DNA of 28,720 nt from Candidatus Helarchaeota archaeon (GCA_013375455.1 JABXJT010000058.1:1-28720); one strand, 5' to 3'. Shown: positions 8,133 to 17,042, numbered from the stretch's first letter. Made by a program: numbers and translations. The notes: generated from the sequence alone by a model not told the origin.

Positions 8133-8348
8133 ATGTGCAAAAAAGTAAGCTTTGAAGATGATCGAATCGAATTAGCGCAGTACTGTGAGAAACACTTTCG
8201 ACAAAAATCTAATCTACCCCAATCGTTCATCAATGCATCTTATGAGGATCTAACAAAATTTTTAGAACGGCAGGGAAAACATGTAGAAGATGTATTCCTG
8301 GAAATTTTTCTTGAGAATACCCCCGACCTCATCGATCCTGAAAAGTAG
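8133..8348 (+). CDS. Small soluble protein, unknown
   Basis: 71 residues, charged and probably all-helical, with no recognised motif. Its composition looks like a real protein (FLERQGKHVEDVFLEIFLENTPDLIDPEK). It is transcribed away from the small membrane protein gene and convergently with the transporter gene that ends at 8389. No obvious ribosome-binding site precedes the ATG, so the mRNA may be leaderless. A perfect 12-base palindrome (AGAAGTACTTCT, 8350-8361) overlaps the stop region. Confidence 0.55.
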   Translation: MCKKVSFEDDRIELAQYCEKHFRQKSNLPQSFINASYEDLTKFLERQGKHVEDVFLEIFLENTPDLIDPEK

Positions 8349-8388
8349 AAGTACTTCTCATCAATCTAGCCGAATGTTTAAGACTCGA

Positions 8389-9300
8389 TCACCCATTTTC
8401 GGGACTTTTCTGCTTCTTTTTCTCAGAGTAAAAGCTTAAAATTGTAATACCAATTATTATAACAATAAGCCCTATGATTTGAACTGCAATATTCAATAGA
8501 TCTTGTTCTCCCCATTCACCAAAAATGATTACGCCCGCGAAAACGGGAAGAATCATCCCGAGGACGGCGAAGAGCGGGCCTACGATTACCGCCTTCCCTT
8601 TTTGAAAACCAACCTGGAGGAGAATCAACGAAAGGACATTCCCTAGCAACATTAAAAGTATCATTACCCACCATATAATGTTCCCTGCTGCACCTATAAT
8701 ATCTGAAAACCCTGGAGACGCCCCTTTCGTGAAGGTTGCACCTACGCCGGCGCCCACTCCTGCAGCAAATCCAAAAATAATCGCTCCCAGCTTGAAATTA
8801 CTCCTTGCAGAATAAATGCAAAGGATTCCAGCAGCGACACCAATTCCCAGTAAATAAATTAATGCGAAGGGTTGGCCGAAAAGACCCCACATTTGCTCAA
8901 TTGTTCGAGGTGATTCTTCTATTGCCGTTGCTCCAATAAGCACTATACCTCCAATGATTGCACCCATGCTCATTATCTCGACTCTCGCTATAGATTCTTT
9001 TAGATAATAACGTGAGAAGATAGCTAGGACAATCAAGCCAAATCCCATCAAAGGGGCGATCAAAATTAAGGGTGCCAATGCAACTGCAGCGAAATAAATA
9101 AACCATTGAACATTTGTAAGAATAAATCCTACCAACCAGACTCTACTTCCGAAAAAATTTTTTACATTCTGTAAAGCTGACGTATTTTCAATCAACGGAA
9201 GGCTATCCGCTCCCTTTTTTTCCAACACTAACCCTATGTTAAGAACCGAGTAGGCTAATAATCCTAAAAAAATGGCCAACGCATAACTCAACTTACTCAC
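8389..9300 (-). CDS. DMT-superfamily membrane transporter, NIPA/EamA-like
   Basis: 303 residues with about nine hydrophobic segments. The pattern of a first helix followed by GLVLEKKGAD, then WLVGFILTNVQWFIYF, ALAPLILIAPLMGFGL and YYLKES is close to the NIPA-type magnesium-transporter/EamA branch of the drug/metabolite transporter superfamily, where a repeated five-helix unit forms the transport path. Substrate cannot be read from sequence; magnesium or a small metabolite are both possible. The start is GTG at 9300. A TATA-like ATTTAAAT lies about 50 bases upstream on this strand. The C-terminus ends in a short Lys-rich tail. Confidence 0.75.
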   Translation of the reverse strand: MSKLSYALAIFLGLLAYSVLNIGLVLEKKGADSLPLIENTSALQNVKNFFGSRVWLVGFILTNVQWFIYFAAVALAPLILIAPLMGFGLIVLAIFSRYYLKESIARVEIMSMGAIIGGIVLIGATAIEESPRTIEQMWGLFGQPFALIYLLGIGVAAGILCIYSARSNFKLGAIIFGFAAGVGAGVGATFTKGASPGFSDIIGAAGNIIWWVMILLMLLGNVLSLILLQVGFQKGKAVIVGPLFAVLGMILPVFAGVIIFGEWGEQDLLNIAVQIIGLIVIIIGITILSFYSEKKKQKSPENG

Positions 9301-9391
9301 ACTCTTTTAAAATGCCTTAAATTGACTTACAAACATTGAAGTTTACAATCATTTAAATCTTTCAATGATAGTTTAGAGCGCAAATATTACA

Positions 9392-9406
9392 TAAAATAAA
9401 AAAAGG
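9392..9406 (-). terminator. Poly-T terminator
   Basis: The minus strand reads CC, seven T, A, four T shortly after the stop at 9431. Confidence 0.5.
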
Positions 9407-9430
9407 TAGTTGTGCGAGCAAGAATTTTGC

Positions 9431-9916
9431 TCAGCCAAGAATTTGATTCCAAGCAGGGAGAACATCCTCTTTCTCAACTTTATATTTCTTCCTAATTTTT
9501 ACCCAGTTAATGTGTTCAAGAATTCCACCTACATCTGCGAACCGTTGATCCATGGCTTTAGCAAATTCACGAATGAATTCATTTCCAGCATCACCATCTG
9601 TCCAAAAACTGATTTTGAAGATATGGTTACCAGGATCTACCCCTGCAAAGCCGGATATCTTCCCGAGTGTCTCTATATAGAGATTTAATTTAGTTGAGAG
9701 AAAAACATCTATTCTTTTGCGCCCACCCTTGGCAACCTTCATTAAAACGTCAGGGTCTTTTGAAGTAATAGAATCTCGGATGATATCGACGTAATCTGGT
9801 ATGAATTTTGAAAAAGTCATCCGAACCTTTCTCGGAAGTCCGTAGAGAATTGTTAAGGGGAGTTTCTTGAATCCCATTTGTTCAGCCTGTTTGATAATTT
9901 TTTTACCTTTACCCAT
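9431..9916 (-). CDS. Unknown 161-residue soluble protein
   Basis: A basic, soluble alpha/beta protein with no recognised motif (MGKGKKIIKQAEQMGF at the N-terminus; HIFKISFWTDGDAGNEFIREF in the middle). The start is well supported: GAGGGAT at 9927-9921 lies four bases before ATG 9916. A palindromic TATA-like ATTTAAAT (9959-9966) lies about 46 bases upstream of the start. It is divergent from the alpha/beta hydrolase and has its own terminator, so it is probably monocistronic. Confidence 0.65.
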   Translation of the reverse strand: MGKGKKIIKQAEQMGFKKLPLTILYGLPRKVRMTFSKFIPDYVDIIRDSITSKDPDVLMKVAKGGRKRIDVFLSTKLNLYIETLGKISGFAGVDPGNHIFKISFWTDGDAGNEFIREFAKAMDQRFADVGGILEHINWVKIRKKYKVEKEDVLPAWNQILG

Positions 9917-9958
9917 TTGAATCCCTCTTTTATGATTTCATTTTAGAATTTATTGATG

Positions 9959-9966
9959 ATTTAAAT
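9959..9966 (-). promoter_or_regulatory. TATA-like element for the 161-residue gene
   Basis: ATTTAAAT, positioned to start transcription near 9937 and give a leader of about 20 bases that contains the GAGGGAT ribosome-binding site. Confidence 0.4.
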
Positions 9967-9985
9967 GTTATTGAGACGAAAACTT

Positions 9986-9996
9986 CTAAATATATG
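9986..9996 (+). promoter_or_regulatory. TATA-like element for the alpha/beta hydrolase
   Basis: CTAAATATATG; transcription would start near 10016, leaving a leader that contains the AGGTGAT ribosome-binding site. Confidence 0.4.
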
Positions 9997-10038
9997 CATC
10001 AGGACTGATTTTATACAAAACTAATTAGGTGATGAACT

Positions 10039-10830
10039 ATTCCAATTGAAAAACTGAATGGGATCGATTTACATTACGAGGTCTATGGCACTGGCGAACC
10101 AATAATTTTCATCATGGGGTTTGGGGGTCAATCTTTTAATTGGTACTCGCAAATTCCGGTTCTTTCTAGAGAATTTCGCCTGATAATTTTTGATAATAGA
10201 GGCGTAGGAACGTCAGAACGCCCGAATTACCCTTATTCAATGAAACATTTCGTAGATGATATTGTTGCCCTACTTGATTTTTTGAAAATCGAGTCGGCCA
10301 ATGTCTGTGGAATCTCCATGGGTGGTATGATTGCATTACAGCTTGTCTTAGCCCACCCCGACCGCGTGAAAAAACTCATCCTTCTCGCCACGAGCGCTTT
10401 TGGGACGGCAGTTGATGCTCTCCTTCGATTTATTGAGCAAGGTGAAGGGTTGCCGGTTGAACAACGTGCAAAAACGACCGTCCAAATACTCTTCTCAAGG
10501 AATTACCAGAAAAAGGTTCTCAACGATAAAACGCTCTGGAAAGAGTACATGCGCCGATTCACCGAAAATCCGACCACTATTCAAGATTTTCGCAATCAGG
10601 CCAATGCCATCAGTAAGCACGATGTACGAGAGCGCCTCTCAGAAATTCACAAGCCGACATTGATAATGGTTGGGACTAATGACCTCTTGTTACCCCCTAG
10701 AAATTCTCGAAAAATTGCGAAAGGAATTCCAGGCTCAGAATTAGTTGTTCTTAGAGGACCGGGGCATGGACTCATTGTCGAAGCTGCTGAAGAAGTGAAT
10801 AAGAAGATTCTAGAGTTTATAAAAAAATAG
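10039..10830 (+). CDS. Alpha/beta hydrolase, apparent ATT start
   Basis: The fold is a classic alpha/beta hydrolase. The nucleophile is Ser93 in GISMGG, the acid is Asp215 in GTNDLL and the base is His243 in GPGHGL. The oxyanion-loop region reads IIFIMGFGG, with Met in the usual His position. The first in-frame ATG (10114) would delete the first strands. The homologous N-terminus (IEKLNGIDLHYEVYGTGEP) is encoded upstream, and in-frame stops at 10030-10035 limit the extension. The only start placed well relative to AGGTGAT (10027-10033) is ATT at 10039, five bases downstream, giving 263 residues. CTG at 10054 is a less well-spaced alternative. Likely an esterase, lipase or C-C hydrolase; substrate unknown. 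Confidence 0.8.
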   Translation: MPIEKLNGIDLHYEVYGTGEPIIFIMGFGGQSFNWYSQIPVLSREFRLIIFDNRGVGTSERPNYPYSMKHFVDDIVALLDFLKIESANVCGISMGGMIALQLVLAHPDRVKKLILLATSAFGTAVDALLRFIEQGEGLPVEQRAKTTVQILFSRNYQKKVLNDKTLWKEYMRRFTENPTTIQDFRNQANAISKHDVRERLSEIHKPTLIMVGTNDLLLPPRNSRKIAKGIPGSELVVLRGPGHGLIVEAAEEVNKKILEFIKK

Positions 10831-10874
10831 GGATTAGAAATTCTTATTGGAATTAGAATTTTAAGATTTTAAGA

Positions 10875-11711
10875 TTAAGGCATAAATGGAATTTTAACGG
10901 TATGAATGATTACTCCGATAGCACATATTATTCCGATGAATAGTAAGAACCTGTATATCTCCCTATATTTGATCCCGCTCTTCAAGCTCACGGCTAACCA
11001 AATAATGCCTAATCCTAAACAATTTGCAACAACATAAATTATTGGAATGGGTCCGAGCCACTGATCGAAATAAACACCATATTGTTCACCAAATGCGAGA
11101 TAATCGGTGGGATGTGCGACCCAGGTATAAAAATCTTGCCACATGAGACCTAAAATATGAGCCCCAAAGAACATTATTAACAGTCGTAACGTTCTTTTTT
11201 TGTCTTTGAAATGGAGATAATCCATAATTGTAAATCCGTAGCCAATCAGTGGAAAAAAAATGAAGAAAATTAAAATATGATACCAAGAAATCTCAATAAA
11301 ACTTGAATAGTCTACATAGGAAATAAACCAAGATAAGAAATTAGGAATTTTAATAGCCACTGGATTAAATCCATCCCCATATACTCCCATAAACTCTTCA
11401 CAAATATTATACATGACGAAAGCCACGACCAAGGTGAGTATTCCAACGTATAAAATTTTAAGATTGTTGCTAGAGTGCTGGTTTTTCGTTAAAAACTTAT
11501 AAAATAAAATATAACCCACTCCAAAGCTTACAAACATTATTAAAACAAAAATAAAATACTGCAGGTATTCAGCCCATCCAAATGGACTACTATCTGACGA
11601 ATGAACAATCATGATTTCTAATTTTCCAAATAGAATATACCCCGTCAATAAAATCATTAATGGAAAATAAAATAATTTCCAATCTTTTTTCTGTTCCATC
11701 AATTCATTCAT
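10875..11711 (-). CDS. Polytopic membrane protein, unknown
   Basis: 278 residues with about seven hydrophobic segments. Between TM regions there are conserved-looking polar patches, including WYHILIFF, YGFTIMDYLHF and MWQDFYTWVAHPTDY. Histidines and tryptophans near the membrane could bind a cofactor or metal, but no family is recognised. The start at ATG 11711 has a GAGGG ribosome-binding site about eight bases upstream. It lies 67 bases downstream of the phosphorylase gene on the same strand. The intervening sequence carries a guanine-tract motif (separate entry) that overlaps the ribosome-binding site. Confidence 0.7.
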   Translation of the reverse strand: MNELMEQKKDWKLFYFPLMILLTGYILFGKLEIMIVHSSDSSPFGWAEYLQYFIFVLIMFVSFGVGYILFYKFLTKNQHSSNNLKILYVGILTLVVAFVMYNICEEFMGVYGDGFNPVAIKIPNFLSWFISYVDYSSFIEISWYHILIFFIFFPLIGYGFTIMDYLHFKDKKRTLRLLIMFFGAHILGLMWQDFYTWVAHPTDYLAFGEQYGVYFDQWLGPIPIIYVVANCLGLGIIWLAVSLKSGIKYREIYRFLLFIGIICAIGVIIHTVKIPFMP

Positions 11712-11717
11712 ACCTAT

Positions 11718-11750
11718 CCCTCAATGCACCCCCCTTTAACCCCCTAACCC
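11718..11750 (-). promoter_or_regulatory. Potential G-quadruplex over a ribosome-binding site
   Basis: On the minus (coding) strand, four guanine tracts of 3, 5, 6 and 3 bases are separated by loops of 3, 5 and 8 bases. The last tract is the GGG of the GAGGG ribosome-binding site for the polytopic membrane protein gene. Folding in RNA could hide that site. The motif stands out in an AT-rich intergenic region. Confidence 0.45.
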
Positions 11751-11778
11751 AGTAAACCGTAAAATGCTCATAACCAAT

Positions 11779-13494
11779 TTATTTTATGGATTCCGCCCAC
11801 TTAAATTTAACAGATTTCCAGCATGGTTGATATATTAATTGCCAGGCATTTGTGGCATAATCTCGTACCATTCGATGCGTATTGAAGTGAGATGCCAACT
11901 TGATTGATAATTTCATCCGGTCAATCCATTCATTTCGCCTATCATAATATATGGGAATGATTTCTTTCTCCAATAATCTATAAATATCATTAGCATCACT
12001 GTCGTCATCGGTAACGCACTCAGAACCCTTCGATTCCGCACTAATGTACCACCCTGCTTTGTCTTCCATTGCAACGGCTTCAATCCACCATCCATCCAAG
12101 CTGGAAAGTTGGGGAACCCCATTTAATGCGGCTTTCATCCCTGAAGTGCCCGAGGCCTCCATTCCGCACCTTGGCGTGTTCAGCCACAGATCCGAGCCGG
12201 AAATCATTAACTTCGCCAAGTCCATATCATAATTTTCGAGAAAAGAAACTCTTACCTTATATTCCTTCCAGAGATACTCCGAAGCACTGTGAAGATCTTT
12301 TATGAGCTGCTTTCCCCAATCATCCCGGGGATGCGTCTTCCCTGCAAAAAGAAACTGAACTTTCCCCTTAGCCATTTTACCAAGACGGTCTAGATCCTTA
12401 AAAATTAAGGTAGGACGCTTATAATCTGTAATCCGTCGTCCCCATCCAATTGTCAAGAGCTTATCATCTAGTAATACGTGAGAATGGCTTTTCTCATAAT
12501 CTAATAAATCGAATTTCGCTTTCTGGTGCGCTGTCCAAAGCGCTACCGAATTTAATTGGAACACATTCTTCAATTTCTCAGGTCGTTGATCCCAACCAGG
12601 CATTGAAGTTTCATAGATTTCTCTTAAATATGGGGAGATCCATCTGACGACATTAATGCCATTCGTTATGTAATTAATCTTTTTTTCTGGAAAGAGGATC
12701 TTTGAGACTTCTGCATGCTTTCGAGAAACGGCATTAATGTAACCCGATAAATTTGCTGCTAAATGTGCCATATTTAGTTCATCATTGCCAGCCAATTCCT
12801 TAATGTTCTTAGGAAGTTGCTCACGAAACACATCCATTACGAGCGCATAGGAGAACACATCAAAGCCAGTGGGAACGGGCGTATGGGTCGTAAAAATGCA
12901 GCGGTCCCGTACCCTCCCTTTATTATTAAGTTTCTTTAACAACTCTAACGTTACAAAGGCCGCATGGCCTTCATTCATGTGATATGTCTCTAGGTTATCC
13001 AATCCGTGTATGTCAAGAATCCGAACTCCTCCGATACCTAGGATCATTTCTTGTATTAATCGAATCTCGGGTCTAATGGAATCATAAAGCATATGGGTTA
13101 AAGATTTCATCCAATCTTCATTACCTTCGACATCAGTATCGAGAAGATAAAGCGGAACCTTAGATCCTGTCTTACCAATGATATCATATCGCCAACATTG
13201 GATCTTTAACGGTTTTCCATAGACTTCGATACTAGTTGTCTTGGAACTCCGGGTAAATTCATCCGTAAATTCCCAACGAAGCTCTCTTTCCTGCTGAGAA
13301 CCTTCATGATTAATCACTTGATAAAAATATCCGCCTGAATAGGTTAAAGCTACCGCCACCATCGGGACCTCAAGATCTGCCGCCGACCGAAGCATATCTC
13401 CGGATAATACTCCTAAACCACCACTATAGGTGGGAATGTCTGATTCAATGGCTATTTCCAAGCTAAAGTATGCTATCTTTTTTTCTTCATTCAT
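11779..13494 (-). CDS. glgP: Alpha-glucan (glycogen) phosphorylase, GT35
   Basis: 571 residues. It phosphorolyses alpha-1,4-glucans to glucose 1-phosphate using pyridoxal phosphate. Family signatures are clear: YFSLEIAIESDIPTYSGGLGVLSGD at the N-terminus, IGWGRRITDYKRPTLIF, and EASGTSGMKAALNG, whose Lys454 corresponds to the PLP-binding Lys in muscle phosphorylase. The length is short compared with the roughly 800-residue classical enzymes but fits the compact alpha-glucan phosphorylases of archaea and bacteria. The start at ATG 13494 lacks a clear ribosome-binding site. The orphan membrane protein gene follows on the same strand. Expected role is mobilisation of stored or imported glucan in the cytoplasm. 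Confidence 0.92.
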   Translation of the reverse strand: MNEEKKIAYFSLEIAIESDIPTYSGGLGVLSGDMLRSAADLEVPMVAVALTYSGGYFYQVINHEGSQQERELRWEFTDEFTRSSKTTSIEVYGKPLKIQCWRYDIIGKTGSKVPLYLLDTDVEGNEDWMKSLTHMLYDSIRPEIRLIQEMILGIGGVRILDIHGLDNLETYHMNEGHAAFVTLELLKKLNNKGRVRDRCIFTTHTPVPTGFDVFSYALVMDVFREQLPKNIKELAGNDELNMAHLAANLSGYINAVSRKHAEVSKILFPEKKINYITNGINVVRWISPYLREIYETSMPGWDQRPEKLKNVFQLNSVALWTAHQKAKFDLLDYEKSHSHVLLDDKLLTIGWGRRITDYKRPTLIFKDLDRLGKMAKGKVQFLFAGKTHPRDDWGKQLIKDLHSASEYLWKEYKVRVSFLENYDMDLAKLMISGSDLWLNTPRCGMEASGTSGMKAALNGVPQLSSLDGWWIEAVAMEDKAGWYISAESKGSECVTDDDSDANDIYRLLEKEIIPIYYDRRNEWIDRMKLSIKLASHFNTHRMVRDYATNAWQLIYQPCWKSVKFKWAESIK

Positions 13495-13746
13495 TGAATC
13501 ACGTTATTTAGTTTCTTCTAAATTCTTAGAACCATAAATTGATTTAAGGCTATTGTTTTTTTATCGAAACTTTCTCAGTTCAATGTAACGTGGGTGGCTT
13601 ATAATCCCATCGCTTGACTTTCCCAATCATCCTTCAAATCCTTCCAATATGAAGAATCAAAACTTTTGATCAATAATTTTTAATACGTAGCACGATAGAG
13701 TTGTCATCACTCCAAAACGTGTTATTCACAAAAAGAGGGATGAGTT

Positions 13747-15216
13747 TTGGCTGTAAAAGATGTAAAAAGTAGTTCTCCAACGGTTTCCGTAGCTTGTGGA
13801 CCCAAAATTCGACAAACCACTAGAAAAGCGATAGAACAACTTGGTGGCATGGGTAAATTTGTTAGTAAAGGGGATAAAGTTTTCATCAAACCAAATTTAA
13901 TGGCGCCAACGCAACATTCCATAACCAGTGGCGATGTTCTATTTACTGTCGTGGAGATGTGTCAAGAGGCTGGCGCCAAGGATATCGTGATTGCAGATTC
14001 TCCGAGTATTTCCCTATCCTCCAGGCTTACCTTTCGCATGTTAGGGTATGATGACTTTACAAAACGGATGGGTGCTCGATATCTCTATTTGAGAGATTTT
14101 GGAATTGACGATTTTGAATGGGTGGATGTTCCAGAAGGTAAAAGCTTCAAAAGGATACGATTGCCTAGGGAATTGCTATCCAGCGATGTTCATATTTCAA
14201 TGCCCATCGCAAAAACCCATTCAGTGACCCAGGTCACTCTCGCCATGAAACTGAACCAAGGGATTGTATGTGATGAAGACAAGTGGGAATCGCATATGGT
14301 CCGCCCGAAACTTGGCAAGTCTCTCCTATGGAAGTTTAGTGATCTGATGCTCACGCGGGCCAAGCCCGATTTAACTATCATTGATATGTGGTATTGCGTG
14401 CAAGGGCAAGGACCTTGGATTTCGCCAATACCCCCCAAATCAGACCCTGCTTGTAGGATTCCTCTTGTCAAGAAGGATCTCATCCTTGCAGGGACAGATC
14501 CGATTGCTGTTGATGCCTGCACCGCTTATATTATGGGATTTAATCCCATTGAGGACATTGCGTTGATTCAAGATGCCCATAAGCGCGGCATTGGCCAAGC
14601 CGACATTTCAAAAATCCACGTTGTCGGTGAAAAGCTGGATGACCACCGCTTCCAAGTGGTCAGGGCGAACTTAAACTTCGAATATAAAAATCTTGAACCC
14701 TATCTTACAGTTCTCAAGGGGGACGTGTGCGCTGGGGCCTGTTCTATGGCCACGCGTTTCATGATTGATCTCTTCCGAAGTTTTGCGCTTAAATTCTTGA
14801 TTGAAGCTTACGAGAAAGGGCATCCGCTCGTCTTGTTAGTCGGTGAGAACCCCCCGGAACCACCGCGTGGGGCAGTCGTCGGCGTGATGGGCGACTGCGC
14901 GGTTTGTAGCACGCAGCATCACAAATTTAGGGAAATCAAGAAGTACAAGATGGGTCTATTTAAGAGTGCTCCAGCATTTATCGATCATTGGGGTTGCCCT
15001 CCCTTCCGAATCGACTATGGAGGCGTGAAAAAGCTAGTCAATGGGTTGAAGGGAGCAATTCCTCTACTCGGCGTTCTTACTGACCTCCTAGATCTGATTG
15101 AAAAATACAAGATCCTCATCGAAGCTAATGAACCAGCAAAGCACCGGTGGGACTATGATCCTGCTTTCGGAGAGCGTTACGCAGAAGAAATTGAGAAGTT
15201 AAAGGAGGTTATGTAA
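13747..15216 (+). CDS. DUF362 domain protein with a Cys-bearing C-terminal region
   Basis: 489 residues. The N-terminal two-thirds match the DUF362 pattern (VFIKPNLMAPTQHSITSGDVL, SMPIAKTHSVTQVTLAMKLNQG, AGTDPIAVDACTAYIMGF). The C-terminal part adds Cys328 and Cys332 (GDVCAGACSMA), Cys384 and Cys387 (GDCAVC) and Cys417 (GCPP), which could hold an Fe-S cluster or other metal; no ferredoxin CxxCxxC motif is present. The biochemical function of the family is not settled. The start is TTG 13747, preceded by GAGGGATGA. The following gene begins directly after the TAA, with AAAGGAGGTT inside this gene's end, so the two are translationally linked. Confidence 0.85.
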   Translation: MAVKDVKSSSPTVSVACGPKIRQTTRKAIEQLGGMGKFVSKGDKVFIKPNLMAPTQHSITSGDVLFTVVEMCQEAGAKDIVIADSPSISLSSRLTFRMLGYDDFTKRMGARYLYLRDFGIDDFEWVDVPEGKSFKRIRLPRELLSSDVHISMPIAKTHSVTQVTLAMKLNQGIVCDEDKWESHMVRPKLGKSLLWKFSDLMLTRAKPDLTIIDMWYCVQGQGPWISPIPPKSDPACRIPLVKKDLILAGTDPIAVDACTAYIMGFNPIEDIALIQDAHKRGIGQADISKIHVVGEKLDDHRFQVVRANLNFEYKNLEPYLTVLKGDVCAGACSMATRFMIDLFRSFALKFLIEAYEKGHPLVLLVGENPPEPPRGAVVGVMGDCAVCSTQHHKFREIKKYKMGLFKSAPAFIDHWGCPPFRIDYGGVKKLVNGLKGAIPLLGVLTDLLDLIEKYKILIEANEPAKHRWDYDPAFGERYAEEIEKLKEVM

Positions 15217-16887
15217 GTGGTCGAACTATCAGACTTTGAGAGGGACACGCTCACTTGGGGATCACGCTACGTGAAAAAACCTTGGGCTGAAATGGTCGAT
15301 AAGATGGGACGCATCGGCGCAGGAGAAGAATTAACCAAAGACGAGCGGATGGTAGAATTAGAACTCGTCCCTTGGATGCACTTCGATATCAAAGTTGCAA
15401 TGAATATCACTACAACCTATCTCTATGATTTATTAAAACTTCCAAATGCTACAATGTTTACCATCATTCTGGGTGAAAAAGGCAAGAGAATTATTTGGGC
15501 AAGCATGGAACATGAAGAAAACGGTATTTATCAGGAATTCGTGCCCCTGAAAGATCGATTGGATGAAGATTGGGCAAAAAAGGCAGCTAATCTGATTGTT
15601 GAAAATCGGTTGGAGGATCTTTTTACATATTTAAAGGACTGGTTAAGTAAACAACCAGCATTGAAGCACATGGAGCTGGGGCTCATAAAAATTGCGGGCA
15701 TCCAATTCTTCGATGAATTTCGGAAAGCATGGGAGCTATCTAACAAAGCTACAGATTTAGGAACGATGCTAGCTTACATGATAGAGGCGTTCAAAAACGT
15801 CTTTGAGAACAATTGGATAATGTTCGAACCGGAACCGTACGGAATCAACGTCCTGCGCACGCTCTTCTTGGAAAAAATGACCCTGAATCCCGAAATGATT
15901 AAAAACGTGCTCATGTCAATGCTTCCCGATTTGAATATGGGTATAGCTCTCCTCAGTAAGGAATGGGGAACGATGGTAAAAATGGAGTACAAGGATGAGG
16001 CACTTACCATCGAGACTGATCAGGACGTAGCGGATGATATTTTTGAACCAGGCATTGGGCTCAAGAAATTTACGGATAAAGTTCGTAAAAAATTTAAGGC
16101 CAAGACTGCGTTAGGATTTGATGTCTCAGCACTGATAAAACTCGTACTTAAAATCGTTAAATCACCCTTTCCTTGGGATGTCGAGAAAATTGATAAAGGC
16201 ATGAACTATATTATGCCTGGTTTGAAAACCTATGGAACCTATTGGTACTTTTCACCTGAGCTTATTCTTGCGAAGGGATGGGTCAAATGGCTAATGCGCC
16301 GATTCGGGTTTGATATTAATCTTGCTCGCTTCTCGGACTGGTGGATGAGCGAAGTATTCATATTCGCTTACCTTAATGCCCTGGGAATGCAATTTAAGCT
16401 AGCCACCTTCTTGCTTGATGACGATGGAAACTTGGAGACGGCGCTCTTAGTGGAAGGGGATGAAGGTCATCTTAAAAAAATAATGACCTTTCCAGAGAAG
16501 ACCTTCAATGAACTGAAACAAATATTTGCCAGCGAGAAAGATCACACTGAAGCAGTCGGTCAAGCAAAATTCGCACTCTGGAAAGAACATGGATGGATTA
16601 AATATGCGATCGGGCTTAAAATTTCAATATTACAAGAAATGGTTGAACGCATATTGAAATTAAGCGGATTCATTTTGGCTTTGCCGTTCCGGACCCTCTT
16701 CTTTTACTTCTTTCTCAAACGAATGCTAGGCAAGAACCTGTACATGGCTCCACCATTACCGCTGGAAAAGGTTTTGAAGGATATTGGGATTCGAGACATG
16801 ATGAAACTTGGTAAGGCAGTCATGGCAGTGATGTTCGATGACCCCGATGTGGAATATCCCGATCTAGTAGAAGCAAACTTGGTTTAA
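15217..16887 (+). CDS. Large Cys-free protein of unknown function, partner of DUF362
   Basis: 556 residues, rich in Trp, Met, Lys and Glu, with no cysteine anywhere I could find. This contrasts with the Cys-rich partner upstream. No known domain is recognised. A hydrophobic stretch near the C-terminus (LSGFILALPFRTLFFYFFL) suggests membrane association. Several segments look like paired beta-hairpin and helical modules (for example TMFTIILGEKGKRIIWASM and FKLATFLLDDDGNLETALL), which may point to an internal duplication. GTG 15217 immediately follows the upstream TAA and has a strong ribosome-binding site at about 15203-15211. The pair is expected to act together. Confidence 0.75.
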   Translation: MVELSDFERDTLTWGSRYVKKPWAEMVDKMGRIGAGEELTKDERMVELELVPWMHFDIKVAMNITTTYLYDLLKLPNATMFTIILGEKGKRIIWASMEHEENGIYQEFVPLKDRLDEDWAKKAANLIVENRLEDLFTYLKDWLSKQPALKHMELGLIKIAGIQFFDEFRKAWELSNKATDLGTMLAYMIEAFKNVFENNWIMFEPEPYGINVLRTLFLEKMTLNPEMIKNVLMSMLPDLNMGIALLSKEWGTMVKMEYKDEALTIETDQDVADDIFEPGIGLKKFTDKVRKKFKAKTALGFDVSALIKLVLKIVKSPFPWDVEKIDKGMNYIMPGLKTYGTYWYFSPELILAKGWVKWLMRRFGFDINLARFSDWWMSEVFIFAYLNALGMQFKLATFLLDDDGNLETALLVEGDEGHLKKIMTFPEKTFNELKQIFASEKDHTEAVGQAKFALWKEHGWIKYAIGLKISILQEMVERILKLSGFILALPFRTLFFYFFLKRMLGKNLYMAPPLPLEKVLKDIGIRDMMKLGKAVMAVMFDDPDVEYPDLVEANLV

Positions 16888-16985
16888 ACCATTCCCTTCT
16901 CTTATTTTTATTGCTTTAATTAACCTCAAAAAATAGTTAGAGATCAATTCTCCTGTTAGCCGAATCTTATTAATATCTAATGTAT

Positions 16986-16995
16986 CTTATAAATT
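16986..16995 (+). promoter_or_regulatory. TATA-like element for the exported protein gene
   Basis: CTTATAAATT, giving a predicted start of transcription near 17016 and a leader of about 27 bases containing AGAGGATGA. Confidence 0.45.
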
Positions 16996-17042
16996 ATTTA
17001 ATCTCTTTTTATCATCAAAGGCAATTAAGAGGATGAATTAGA

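Noticed and set aside
8350..8361. Perfect 12-base palindrome AGAAGTACTTCT between convergent genes
   Set aside because: It is too short and loop-free for a terminator hairpin and has no second copy in the window; chance is likely.
10114..10116. ATG 10114 as the hydrolase start
   Set aside because: It would remove the first beta-strands and start inside the oxyanion loop, and no ribosome-binding site precedes it.
12044..12305. Overlapping plus-strand ORFs inside the phosphorylase gene
   Set aside because: They are shadows of a strongly conserved coding frame on the other strand and have no start signals.
13495..13746. Possible RNA gene in the 252-base divergent gap
   Set aside because: No cloverleaf or stable long hairpin was found; only TATA-like stretches (for example near 13596-13608 and 13671-13687) are visible.
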